A DNA stretch of 22,768 nucleotides from Bacteroidales bacterium (lineage in GTDB: Bacteria > Bacteroidota > Bacteroidia > Bacteroidales > DYOH01). The stretch spans positions 1 to 22,768 of the forward strand of contig DAOVUO010000003.1 in NCBI GenBank assembly GCA_030632545.1. The letters are read 5' to 3'. How positions within the stretch are numbered: the stretch's first letter is position 1; each line of letters begins with the position of its first letter. Positions 1-6,261 of the stretch are shown here, one piece after another. Under the pieces are notes generated by a model. That model had not been told where the DNA came from and did not search any database. It saw only the letters and a program-made list of their open reading frames with translations. Both the position numbers and the translations under genes were made by a program.

Positions 1-54
1 GCTTCCTTCGTCGCAGTGACGTGCATTGTAGAACGTCACTGCGACGAAGGAAGC
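1..54. repeat. GC-rich perfect palindrome, REP-like
   Basis: Bases 1-22 are the exact reverse complement of bases 33-54, with a 10-base loop at 23-32. The arms are far richer in GC than the surrounding DNA and contain the core CTGCGACGAAGGAAGC. The right arm runs into AGTCTC and then a T run (60-65), so rightward transcripts entering from the left could terminate here. The left arm may continue past the window edge. The core resembles, from memory, a dispersed palindrome common in many bacterial genomes with the theme GCGACGAAGCAATCT. Its repeat status cannot be proven from one copy. Confidence 0.75.
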
Positions 55-211
55 AGTCTCTTTTTTACTCTTCTACAGAGTTTTGTTGAAGAAAGTCAAA
101 ACGGTTAACCTTATTTAGGCATTCATAGACGCAAGACTTTTAATTTTACACATTGATTTTAAGGTGATTATATTGATGTGTGAAAATTTATTTCGTAGAT
201 TTTAAGGCAAA

Positions 212-243
212 TTTACATGCTACAAATATAATTTGTATTTTTG
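212..243 (+). promoter_or_regulatory. Probable Bacteroidota promoter of the TPR gene
   Basis: TATTTTTG at 236-243 is an exact match to the -7 consensus TAnnTTTG of the Bacteroidota. Twenty bases upstream, TTTA at 212-215 matches three of four positions of the -33 box TTTG. Transcription would start near 249, about 20 bases before the ATG at 270. The rest of the 55-269 gap holds no gene. It contains only a weak imperfect hairpin around 144-186. Confidence 0.4.
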
Positions 244-269
244 TGCTGAAATAAAAAGCTAAACGCAGA

Positions 270-2450
270 ATGAATAAAGAAAAACTCGAAGAAGTTTTTA
301 ATAGATTATCAATCTATGTAGCTGAAAATGACATCAGAACAGCTTTTGAGCTATTAGAGCAATTAAGCGAGAGTATTGGTGATACTGAATATACTTATCG
401 TTTTGAGCAATTAAACGAGACTTATCAGTTAATTTTGAGATATTTTGCACAAGGCGTAAAGGATCCTGAACGTCCTGCTTTGATAAAACGCCTAAAAAAA
501 GATGCATTTAAATTAGCAGATGATTTAAAAGAGCATATTTTTACTAAAAGTGCTGAAATTCCAAGTATTCATATCGACCAAATTCACAAAAATCATTTGA
601 ATTTGGCATCGGATAAGCTTGTAGATTTGTTTAAGGAATTGTTGGTAATGGAGCCTTTTTCAGATGAGCGCTTAGAGCGTTTGCATTCATTTTTTATTCG
701 TTTTTGGCAAAAAAGCCATTATACGGAAAATGAGTCAAGCGTATTGCTCAAAGCCATAGAGTCGGATGATTTGGCTTGGCACGAAAAGTCTTTATTAGTT
801 TCTGCATTGACTTTAGGATTGCTTAAGAATTTTGATTCAAATAAGTTTCATCTTTTAATCACAATTATAGATAAAAAAGAAGAACAGGTATGGCAACGTG
901 CTTTAGTAGGGCTTGTTTTTGCTCTACATCGTTTTGATAAGCGTTTGCACATTTATAACGATTTGTATAATCGTTTGAAATCGTGGGATAATCCAGAGAT
1001 TGAAAGTGCTGTTGAAAAAATAGCATTACAGATAATCCGAACTCAGGAAACTGAAAAGATTAGCAAGAAATTGCAAGACGAAATATTGCCAGAAATGGTT
1101 AAATTAACGCCTAAATTAGCAGAGAGACTGGACTTGGATAATATTTTATCGGATGATTTAAATGAAGATGACAATCCAGACTGGGAAAGTATATTTAAGG
1201 ACAAACCAGACATTTTGGATAAGATGAGTGAGTTGTCGGCCATGCAAATGGAAGGTTCTGATGTATTTATGAGTACTTTTTCTGCTCTCAAAAATTTTAG
1301 GTTTTTTCATCAAGTTGCCAATTGGTTTCTTCCATTCTATAAAGAAAATAGTGAAGTTAAGGAGGCAGCTATTGCCATTGGAAATGAAGAAAAATCTAGC
1401 AATTTTTTAGAGACACTTGAGAAAATTCCAATTATTTGTAATTCAGATAAATATTCGTTTTGTTTAAATCTGCGTAATATGCCAGCCCAACAAACTCAAT
1501 GGATGGCGAATATTTTTATGTCGGAATTAGAACAAGTAAACGAACTTTATGAAAGTGAGAAACTTGTAAATACGGGGGAGCAGGATAGATTTATTTTTAC
1601 GCAGTATATTCAAGATTTATATCGTTTTTTTAAATTAAGTCCAAATCGAAATTATTTTACAGATTTGTTTACACATAATTTAAAATTGTACGATAACGAA
1701 TTTTTCAAACTGTTATCCACAGGCAAGGAATCCATAAATAAAATTGCTCAATTTTATTTTGAGAAGAAAGACTATCAAAAGGCCAATGAGGTTTTTACTC
1801 TGATACTTAAAAGCGGAGAAAGTAATTACCAAATATATCAAAAACTTGCTTTTTCGCATCAAAAATTACGTGATTACAAAACGGCACTGGATTATTATTT
1901 AAAAGCAGAGTTTTTTGATGAAAATCAGGTGTGGAATATGCGTAAAATTGCGTATTGTAATTTTAAATTAAAGCGACCTAAAAAAGCACTTAAGTATTAT
2001 TTGCAAGTTGAAAGTTATGAGCCAGATAATTTGGGTGTACAATTGCAAATTGGTCGTTGTTTTTTGGAACTTCGGAAGTATGACGATGCTTTAAAACGCT
2101 TTTTTAAAGTAGAATATTTAGATAATAATAATATTAAGGTATGGCGGCCAATTGCTTGGTGTAGTTTTTTGATTGGAAAATTCCAAAATGCTGAAAAATA
2201 TCTTTTAAAAGTAATTGAAAAGGAAGGAAATAAACATGATTATTTAAATCTTGGGCATGTTTATTTGAGCAATGGTAAATTACTAAAAGCTATTGAAAAT
2301 TATAAAGCAAGTATTGAGCAACATGACAACGATTATGAGGAATTTGTAGAAGAAATTGCTCAAGATTATAAAATATTACATCGTCATGGAATTGATAGGT
2401 ATAAAATTAAATTAATTCAAGACCATTTGTATTTTGAAACTGAAATTTGA
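270..2450 (+). CDS. Tetratricopeptide-repeat protein, function unknown
   Basis: This 726-residue protein has no signal peptide or membrane segment, so it is predicted to be cytoplasmic. The first 480 or so residues are helical and acidic/basic-rich and match no family I recognise. Residues about 490-690 hold around six tandem TPR units, with the alternating small/aromatic pattern visible in IAQFYFEKKDYQKANEVF, ALDYYLKAE, ALKYYLQVE and ALKRFFKVE. The TPR solenoid implies protein-protein contact, but no partner or enzymatic motif is visible. The ATG at 270 lies about 20 bases after a plausible promoter start. The gene stands alone: a long hairpin terminator begins right after its stop. Large TPR proteins of this layout occur in Bacteroidota as hypothetical proteins. 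Being a real gene is near certain; the role is unknown. Confidence 0.9.
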   Translation: MNKEKLEEVFNRLSIYVAENDIRTAFELLEQLSESIGDTEYTYRFEQLNETYQLILRYFAQGVKDPERPALIKRLKKDAFKLADDLKEHIFTKSAEIPSIHIDQIHKNHLNLASDKLVDLFKELLVMEPFSDERLERLHSFFIRFWQKSHYTENESSVLLKAIESDDLAWHEKSLLVSALTLGLLKNFDSNKFHLLITIIDKKEEQVWQRALVGLVFALHRFDKRLHIYNDLYNRLKSWDNPEIESAVEKIALQIIRTQETEKISKKLQDEILPEMVKLTPKLAERLDLDNILSDDLNEDDNPDWESIFKDKPDILDKMSELSAMQMEGSDVFMSTFSALKNFRFFHQVANWFLPFYKENSEVKEAAIAIGNEEKSSNFLETLEKIPIICNSDKYSFCLNLRNMPAQQTQWMANIFMSELEQVNELYESEKLVNTGEQDRFIFTQYIQDLYRFFKLSPNRNYFTDLFTHNLKLYDNEFFKLLSTGKESINKIAQFYFEKKDYQKANEVFTLILKSGESNYQIYQKLAFSHQKLRDYKTALDYYLKAEFFDENQVWNMRKIAYCNFKLKRPKKALKYYLQVESYEPDNLGVQLQIGRCFLELRKYDDALKRFFKVEYLDNNNIKVWRPIAWCSFLIGKFQNAEKYLLKVIEKEGNKHDYLNLGHVYLSNGKLLKAIENYKASIEQHDNDYEEFVEEIAQDYKILHRHGIDRYKIKLIQDHLYFETEI

Positions 2451-2452
2451 TG

Positions 2453-2504
2453 AAAATTCAACACAAATGAAAAGCAGAAACACTTTTTATTTGTGTTGAA
2501 TTTT
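2453..2504. terminator. Long hairpin, bidirectional intrinsic terminator
   Basis: A perfect 16-bp stem pairs 2453-2468 with 2489-2504. An inner stem continues it: 2470-2474 pairs with 2483-2487, with a G-U pair at 2469/2488, leaving an 8-base loop at 2475-2482. On the plus strand the stem ends in TTTT and is followed by more T-rich sequence (2501-2516). It starts two bases after the TPR stop and lies in the convergent gap before the aldehyde dehydrogenase, so it probably ends transcripts from both sides. Confidence 0.85.
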
Positions 2505-2521
2505 TACTTTTTATATGTTGC

Positions 2522-2543
2522 ATTGCTTTAATTCTAAAGCAAT
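2522..2543. terminator. Short hairpin downstream of aldehyde dehydrogenase
   Basis: ATTGCTTTA (2522-2530) pairs perfectly with TAAAGCAAT (2535-2543) around a 4-base loop. It lies 14 bases past the stop of the leftward aldehyde dehydrogenase gene. There is no clear T run on the minus strand after it, so it may be an RNA-stabilising hairpin that works with the larger terminator at 2453-2504, not a terminator on its own. Confidence 0.45.
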
Positions 2544-2557
2544 AATTTGCCAATAGT

Positions 2558-3976
2558 TTATATGGGTTTTACCAAAATTTTTGGTTCCATTTGTTCAAAA
2601 ATTGAGTATTTTAATCCTTCGCGACCAAATCCAGAATTTTTAAGTCCACCATAAGGCATGTGATCAACACGAAAAGTAGGAACATCATTTATAATTACAC
2701 CCCCAACTTCAAGTTCGTTAAACGCATAGTTCATATTTTCTAAACTATCGGTAAATACACCTGCTTGAAGTCCAAATTGTGAATCGTTAATCTCGCTAAT
2801 ACCTGTTTTGAAATTTTTTACTTTTTCCAGTGTAACTACTGGTCCAAATATCTCTAAAGCACAAACATTCATTTGCTTTTTAGTATTTGTGATAATAGTT
2901 GGCTCAAAATATGTTCCATTTCGTTTTCCACCATATAATATTTTTGCACCTTCATTTTCTGCATCATTTACCCATGTTTCCACTCTAATGGCATTATTTT
3001 CATCAATCATCGACGAAATTTCTGTATCTGAGTCTTGTGGATCGCCGTATTTTAGTTTTTTTGTCCCCTCGATAAATTTTTCAGCAAATTTGTCAAAAAC
3101 ATTTTCGTGAACATAAATTCGCTGTACATGAATACAAACTTGACCCGAATATGCATAGCTGCCAACCAAACATTTGTTTACGGCTAAATCTAAATTTGCC
3201 GATTCCGAAACCAAAACACCTGCATTTCCTCCCAATTCAAGTAATACTTTTTTACGACCAGCTTGTTGCTTCATTTGCCAACCAATTTCTGGCGAACCTG
3301 TAAAACTTAGCATTTTAATTCTATCGTCAGTAACAAGTTGATTTCCTGACTCTCTGTCTAGTGGTAAAACACTAAATGCGCCTTTGGGCAAATCTGTTTT
3401 ATCAATAATTTTTGCTAACTCAAGAGTCGATAATGGAGTTGAACGAGCTGGTTTTAAGATGATTACATTTCCTGCTGCAATTGCAGGTGCTATTTTATGT
3501 ACAGCTAAATTTAACGGAAAATTAAATGGAGCAATTCCTGCTACTAAACCAATGGGGAAATATTTAATTAAGCCCTCTTTCCCTATACCTGGTGCAGTCC
3601 AGTCCATTGAAACATATTCTCTCGGAAGTCTTTTTGATTCTTCGGCAGCAATTAAGAAAGTTTGTGCGGCACGTTCAATTTCGCCTAAAGCGTAACGCAT
3701 TGGTTTACCAGATTCTTGAGCCAAAATTCCTGCTAAATATTCGTTATTTGCCTTTAATTCATCCGAAATTTGACGTAAGATTTCAAATTTTTTAAAAGTA
3801 GGCAGGTTTTTCATTTCGTTTTCAGCAGCTAAGGCAGCTTCAATAGCCTCATTAAGTTCGGTTGTGCCTGCTTGCCATGTTTGTGCAAAATTTTTATGAG
3901 TAAACGGATTGTTTACTAAAAGTGGAATTTTAGTTTTTTTAAATTTTCCACCAACATAAATGTCATAAATATTCAT
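2558..3976 (-). CDS. Aldehyde dehydrogenase, lactaldehyde-dehydrogenase-like
   Basis: This cytoplasmic enzyme would oxidise an aldehyde to the acid with NAD(P)+. The 472-residue length is normal for the superfamily. Visible active-site elements are Asn152 in PFNFP, the cofactor-binding Lys175 in ILKPARSTP, the nucleotide-fold motif SFTGSPEIG (224-232), the general base Glu247 in LELGG, and the nucleophile Cys281 in YSGQVCIHVQRIYVH. The E-I-F-G-P motif is at 375-379. The GQVC-x-x-VQR-x-x-VH signature is typical of the lactaldehyde-dehydrogenase-like branch (ALDH family 21 type). The true substrate cannot be read from sequence; a non-phosphorylating glyceraldehyde-3-phosphate dehydrogenase is a weaker alternative. 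The start has AAAAGGAAT just before ATG, one of the few Shine-Dalgarno-like leaders here. It lies 48 bases downstream of the coiled-coil gene and is probably cotranscribed with it. Confidence 0.9.
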   Translation of the reverse strand: MNIYDIYVGGKFKKTKIPLLVNNPFTHKNFAQTWQAGTTELNEAIEAALAAENEMKNLPTFKKFEILRQISDELKANNEYLAGILAQESGKPMRYALGEIERAAQTFLIAAEESKRLPREYVSMDWTAPGIGKEGLIKYFPIGLVAGIAPFNFPLNLAVHKIAPAIAAGNVIILKPARSTPLSTLELAKIIDKTDLPKGAFSVLPLDRESGNQLVTDDRIKMLSFTGSPEIGWQMKQQAGRKKVLLELGGNAGVLVSESANLDLAVNKCLVGSYAYSGQVCIHVQRIYVHENVFDKFAEKFIEGTKKLKYGDPQDSDTEISSMIDENNAIRVETWVNDAENEGAKILYGGKRNGTYFEPTIITNTKKQMNVCALEIFGPVVTLEKVKNFKTGISEINDSQFGLQAGVFTDSLENMNYAFNELEVGGVIINDVPTFRVDHMPYGGLKNSGFGREGLKYSIFEQMEPKILVKPI

Positions 3977-4024
3977 ATTCCTTTTTTAATTATTTTAAGC
4001 TAGAAAAAAGACAATTAAAATTGT

Positions 4025-4690
4025 TTAATCTAATTTTTCAAGCATTTTATCTACTTCTTCTTTATAAGCTAAAGCACCCGAATAATTATCTTTATCATCA
4101 AATTCTAAAGAGAGTTTTTCTAGCTGATTCAAATACTCTTCCCTAAATTCAATCTCATTTTTTATGTCTTCTAATTCATTAGTTTTCATAAATGTATCAG
4201 TAATATGCTCGGTGCTTTCATCCATTTTTTTGAGTCTATCCTCGTGCTCATTAAGCTCCGTTCTTCGCTTATCCTGCTCTTTGGCTTTAATCATTTTTTG
4301 TTTTAAATTCTCATATTGCGAAACAATTTTGTCGTAAAGAGCCATTTTTGATTTTGTAAGCTCAATCTGATTCATATATCCTTCAACAATTCTATCACAT
4401 TGGGCAGCAACTTCAGTATCAATTTTACCTTTATATTTTTCTTTTATGTTTTGATATTCTTCCAAAGCTGTTTTTTTATGTTTGTCTTTGTAGTAAGAGT
4501 ATTTTGCATTTTCAAAAAAAGTAGAATAGGAGTCAATAATGGCATCACGTGCATAATTATCTAATTGTTTTATTGTTGATTCTGCTTGTCTTTTATCCTG
4601 ACGAGCTTTTTGCAAGCTTGCATTCATTCTATTTTCTAATTCTAGGTTCGGATCTTCTTCCTCATCTTTTTTAAATAAATTCCATCCCAT
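4025..4690 (-). CDS. Coiled-coil protein of unknown function
   Basis: This 221-residue protein is almost entirely charged helix, with long heptad-like stretches at about residues 20-55 and 105-195. It has no signal peptide or transmembrane segment. The N-terminus MGWNLFKKDEEEDP pairs a short Trp/Leu/Phe patch with a strongly acidic tail, which could form a small membrane-touching amphipathic helix. The C-terminus (DNYSGALAYKEEVDKMLEKL) resembles half of a TPR helical hairpin. Size and all-helical build recall PspA/IM30-type proteins, but I see no diagnostic motif and do not assign that family. It is first in a leftward pair with the aldehyde dehydrogenase, 48 bases apart, though no functional link is evident. 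The start at 4690 is the first methionine after a 146-base divergent gap shared with the permease gene. Confidence 0.8.
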   Translation of the reverse strand: MGWNLFKKDEEEDPNLELENRMNASLQKARQDKRQAESTIKQLDNYARDAIIDSYSTFFENAKYSYYKDKHKKTALEEYQNIKEKYKGKIDTEVAAQCDRIVEGYMNQIELTKSKMALYDKIVSQYENLKQKMIKAKEQDKRRTELNEHEDRLKKMDESTEHITDTFMKTNELEDIKNEIEFREEYLNQLEKLSLEFDDKDNYSGALAYKEEVDKMLEKLD

Positions 4691-4779
4691 TGTATTTATT
4701 TTTTAGTGTAGTGTAAATATACAATTTTTCGTTTATTTATTCGGATGAAATAGCATAAATATGTTTTCAAAAACTGGGA

Positions 4780-4811
4780 TTTGTTTTTTAGAATTGCAAA
4801 AAATAGTTTTG
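4780..4811 (+). promoter_or_regulatory. Bacteroidota-type promoter of the permease gene
   Basis: TTTG at 4780-4783 is followed after exactly 20 bases by TAGTTTTG at 4804-4811. Both boxes match the Bacteroidota housekeeping consensus (TTTG, then TAnnTTTG) completely. Transcription would start near 4818, giving a leader of about 19 bases before the ATG at 4837. It is the clearest promoter in the window. Confidence 0.65.
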
Positions 4812-4836
4812 TTTGCATTCTTAATACCGAGTATTT

Positions 4837-5622
4837 ATGATAATTGATTATATACAGAATGCTGACATTATTAGTTTTCCTATAATTAGCATTTTGATTC
4901 TAGCAGGTTTTTTGGTTGGCGTTGTTAATACTTTTGCTGGGAGTGGTACGGCAATATCGTATAGTGTTTTTATGCTTTTAGGAATTTCTCCTCAAATGGC
5001 TAATGGAACTATCCGTATTGGCGTAGTAATGCAAACTTTAGCAGCTTCTCTAAGTTTTTATCGAAATGGCAAATTAGATATTGGAAATGCTTGGAAAATT
5101 TCAATTCCGATTGTTTTGGGTTCGGTATTAGGGGCTCAAATAGCTGTAAGTATTAATCCTGAGGTCTTTCGGAAAATTCTGATTGTTATAATGCTTATAT
5201 TGCTTTTTTTGATATTCTATAAGCCCGAAAAATGGTTAAAAGGAAATCAGAGTGAAAAATGTAGTAGTCCAAAATGGTGGCATTATTTAGTTTATTTGAC
5301 AATTGGTATTTATGGAGGTTTTATTCATATAGGCGTAGGTATTTTTTTATTGGCTGCCTTAGTTTTAATTGCTGGCTACGATTTGGTAAATGCTAATGGA
5401 ATAAAGGTTTTTGTTGTATTTATTTATAGTCCTTTTGTGTTGGTTGTATTTATGTTAAATGGACAAGTAGAATATTTAATTGGTTTAATAGCTTCGGTAG
5501 GAAATTTATTAGGCGGTATTACAGCTTCGTATTTTGCTGTAAAGAAAGGGGCAAGTTTGGTAAGAATATTTTTGGTAGTTGTTATTGTATTATTTATAAT
5601 TAAACTTATATATTTTCCATAA
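4837..5622 (+). CDS. TauE/SafE-family membrane permease
   Basis: This 261-residue inner-membrane protein has about eight hydrophobic segments arranged as two homologous halves, as in the TauE/SafE (formerly DUF81) family. The first half carries the glycine-rich GFLVGVVNTFAGSGTA segment (residues about 23-38) followed by SPQMANGTIRIGV. The second half repeats the theme as YGGFIHIGVGIFLLAAL and then NANGIKVFVV (about 155-195). A short cytosolic loop rich in Lys, Ser and Cys separates them. Family members export sulfite, sulfoacetate or other organosulfur anions, or take up small acids. The substrate here cannot be assigned, and no sulfur-metabolism gene lies nearby. The ATG at 4837 follows a full-consensus promoter. 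It is monocistronic, ending in a convergent gap. Confidence 0.85.
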   Translation: MIIDYIQNADIISFPIISILILAGFLVGVVNTFAGSGTAISYSVFMLLGISPQMANGTIRIGVVMQTLAASLSFYRNGKLDIGNAWKISIPIVLGSVLGAQIAVSINPEVFRKILIVIMLILLFLIFYKPEKWLKGNQSEKCSSPKWWHYLVYLTIGIYGGFIHIGVGIFLLAALVLIAGYDLVNANGIKVFVVFIYSPFVLVVFMLNGQVEYLIGLIASVGNLLGGITASYFAVKKGASLVRIFLVVVIVLFIIKLIYFP

Positions 5623-5688
5623 AATTGGGCAATAAACAACCCATATTCTACAAAAAATGTAAAATTTTTTAAATTTATTACTAAAATC

Positions 5689-5820
5689 AATGGTTCGTTA
5701 AGATTTACTAAATTTATTGTTTCAAAATTGTAATCAGTTAATTATAAGGGATATAGTTGGTGAAATAAAATTTAGTAAATCTATGAATTTCAGTAATTTA
5801 TGAAAAATAAACGAACTATT
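5689..5820. repeat. Nested inverted repeat, MITE-like or structured element
   Basis: Two nested stems face each other. The outer one pairs 5689-5699 (AATGGTTCGTT) with 5810-5820, 11 positions with one G-U pair. The inner one pairs 5701-5715 (AGATTTACTAAATTT) perfectly with 5768-5782 and continues imperfectly to about 5723/5762. The right side has 27 unpaired bases (5783-5809) against one on the left, so the element is asymmetric. It lies in the convergent gap between the permease and ppnP. It could be a small non-autonomous mobile element, a bidirectional terminator or a folded RNA. No coding capacity is visible. Confidence 0.55.
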
Positions 5821-5845
5821 ATAAAATAATTAGCGTATAAATTTA

Positions 5846-6127
5846 TTATTCGTAGCTACAAATGTATGTACTTACTTCTGAGGCTCTAAGTTTATAATTG
5901 GCTTGAGCAGGAATTTTCAATTCTTCATTTGGTCCTAATTCCACCCATTTATTTGTTTCTTCGTGCCAAACACCTATGCTTCCACTAGTAACTTTTATTA
6001 TTTCGGCATTTATTGTTCCGAATTCAAATTCGCCTTCTCCTACAATACCAACAGAGGCTTGTTTCCCTTTTTTTTCAAAGTTTAAACTTTGAACCAAATC
6101 ACCATGATATTTTTTCAGTTTATACAT
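5846..6127 (-). CDS. ppnP: Pyrimidine/purine nucleoside phosphorylase PpnP
   Basis: This 93-residue single-domain cupin of the PpnP (YaiE, DUF1255) family reversibly phosphorolyses a broad range of nucleosides to free base and ribose 1-phosphate in the cytoplasm. The characteristic segments are present: KQASVGIVGEGEFEF (compare RASVGVMVEGEYTF, from memory, in E. coli), the TSGSIGVW turn, KIPAQANYKLRA, and the terminal STYICSYE. Length agrees with the family (about 94). A longer reading frame from 6175 adds 16 hydrophobic residues (MHFLSLFTNFLQ...) absent from homologues I know, and would overlap the likely promoter at 6145-6176, so I chose the ATG at 6127. Single gene, convergent with the permease and divergent from the phosphatase. 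Confidence 0.9.
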   Translation of the reverse strand: MYKLKKYHGDLVQSLNFEKKGKQASVGIVGEGEFEFGTINAEIIKVTSGSIGVWHEETNKWVELGPNEELKIPAQANYKLRASEVSTYICSYE

Positions 6128-6144
6128 AATACATATTTTTTGTA

Positions 6145-6176
6145 AAAAGTTAGTGAATAATGATAAAAAATGCAAG
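6145..6176 (-). promoter_or_regulatory. Possible promoter of ppnP
   Basis: Read on the minus strand, CTTG (6176-6173) is followed after 20 bases by TAACTTTT (6152-6145). These match three of four and seven of eight positions of the Bacteroidota TTTG / TAnnTTTG boxes. Transcription would begin near 6138, about ten bases before the chosen ATG at 6127. The two mismatches keep this tentative. Confidence 0.3.
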
Positions 6177-6261
6177 TTTTTTGTAATAAGAAAAATAAAT
6201 TTATAAACTGTGGTATTATTTCGAAAATCTCTGTATCTTCATACTTTATAAAAAACGTATT

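Noticed and set aside
144..186. Imperfect hairpin TTTTACACAT / ATGTGTGAAAA
   Set aside because: The stem is short and bulged, with a loop over 20 bases. Too weak to call as a riboswitch or terminator.
3384..3695. Open frame of about 103 codons on the plus strand inside the aldehyde dehydrogenase gene
   Set aside because: It is antisense to a clear, fully conserved gene and has no recognisable domain or promoter. The same holds for the other antisense frames inside the TPR, kinase, receptor, icd and lnt genes.
5630..5650. Possible small hairpin TGGG / CCCA after the permease gene
   Set aside because: Only four pairs with a long loop; not a credible terminator.
5424..5690. Minus-strand frame of 88 codons overlapping the permease end
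   Set aside because: It is mostly antisense to the permease gene, and its residues are just the reverse of hydrophobic codons. No start signal or family similarity is seen.
6128..6175. N-terminal extension of ppnP from an ATG at 6175
   Set aside because: The added 16 hydrophobic residues do not belong to the family and would overlap the likely promoter. The ATG at 6127 gives the normal family length.
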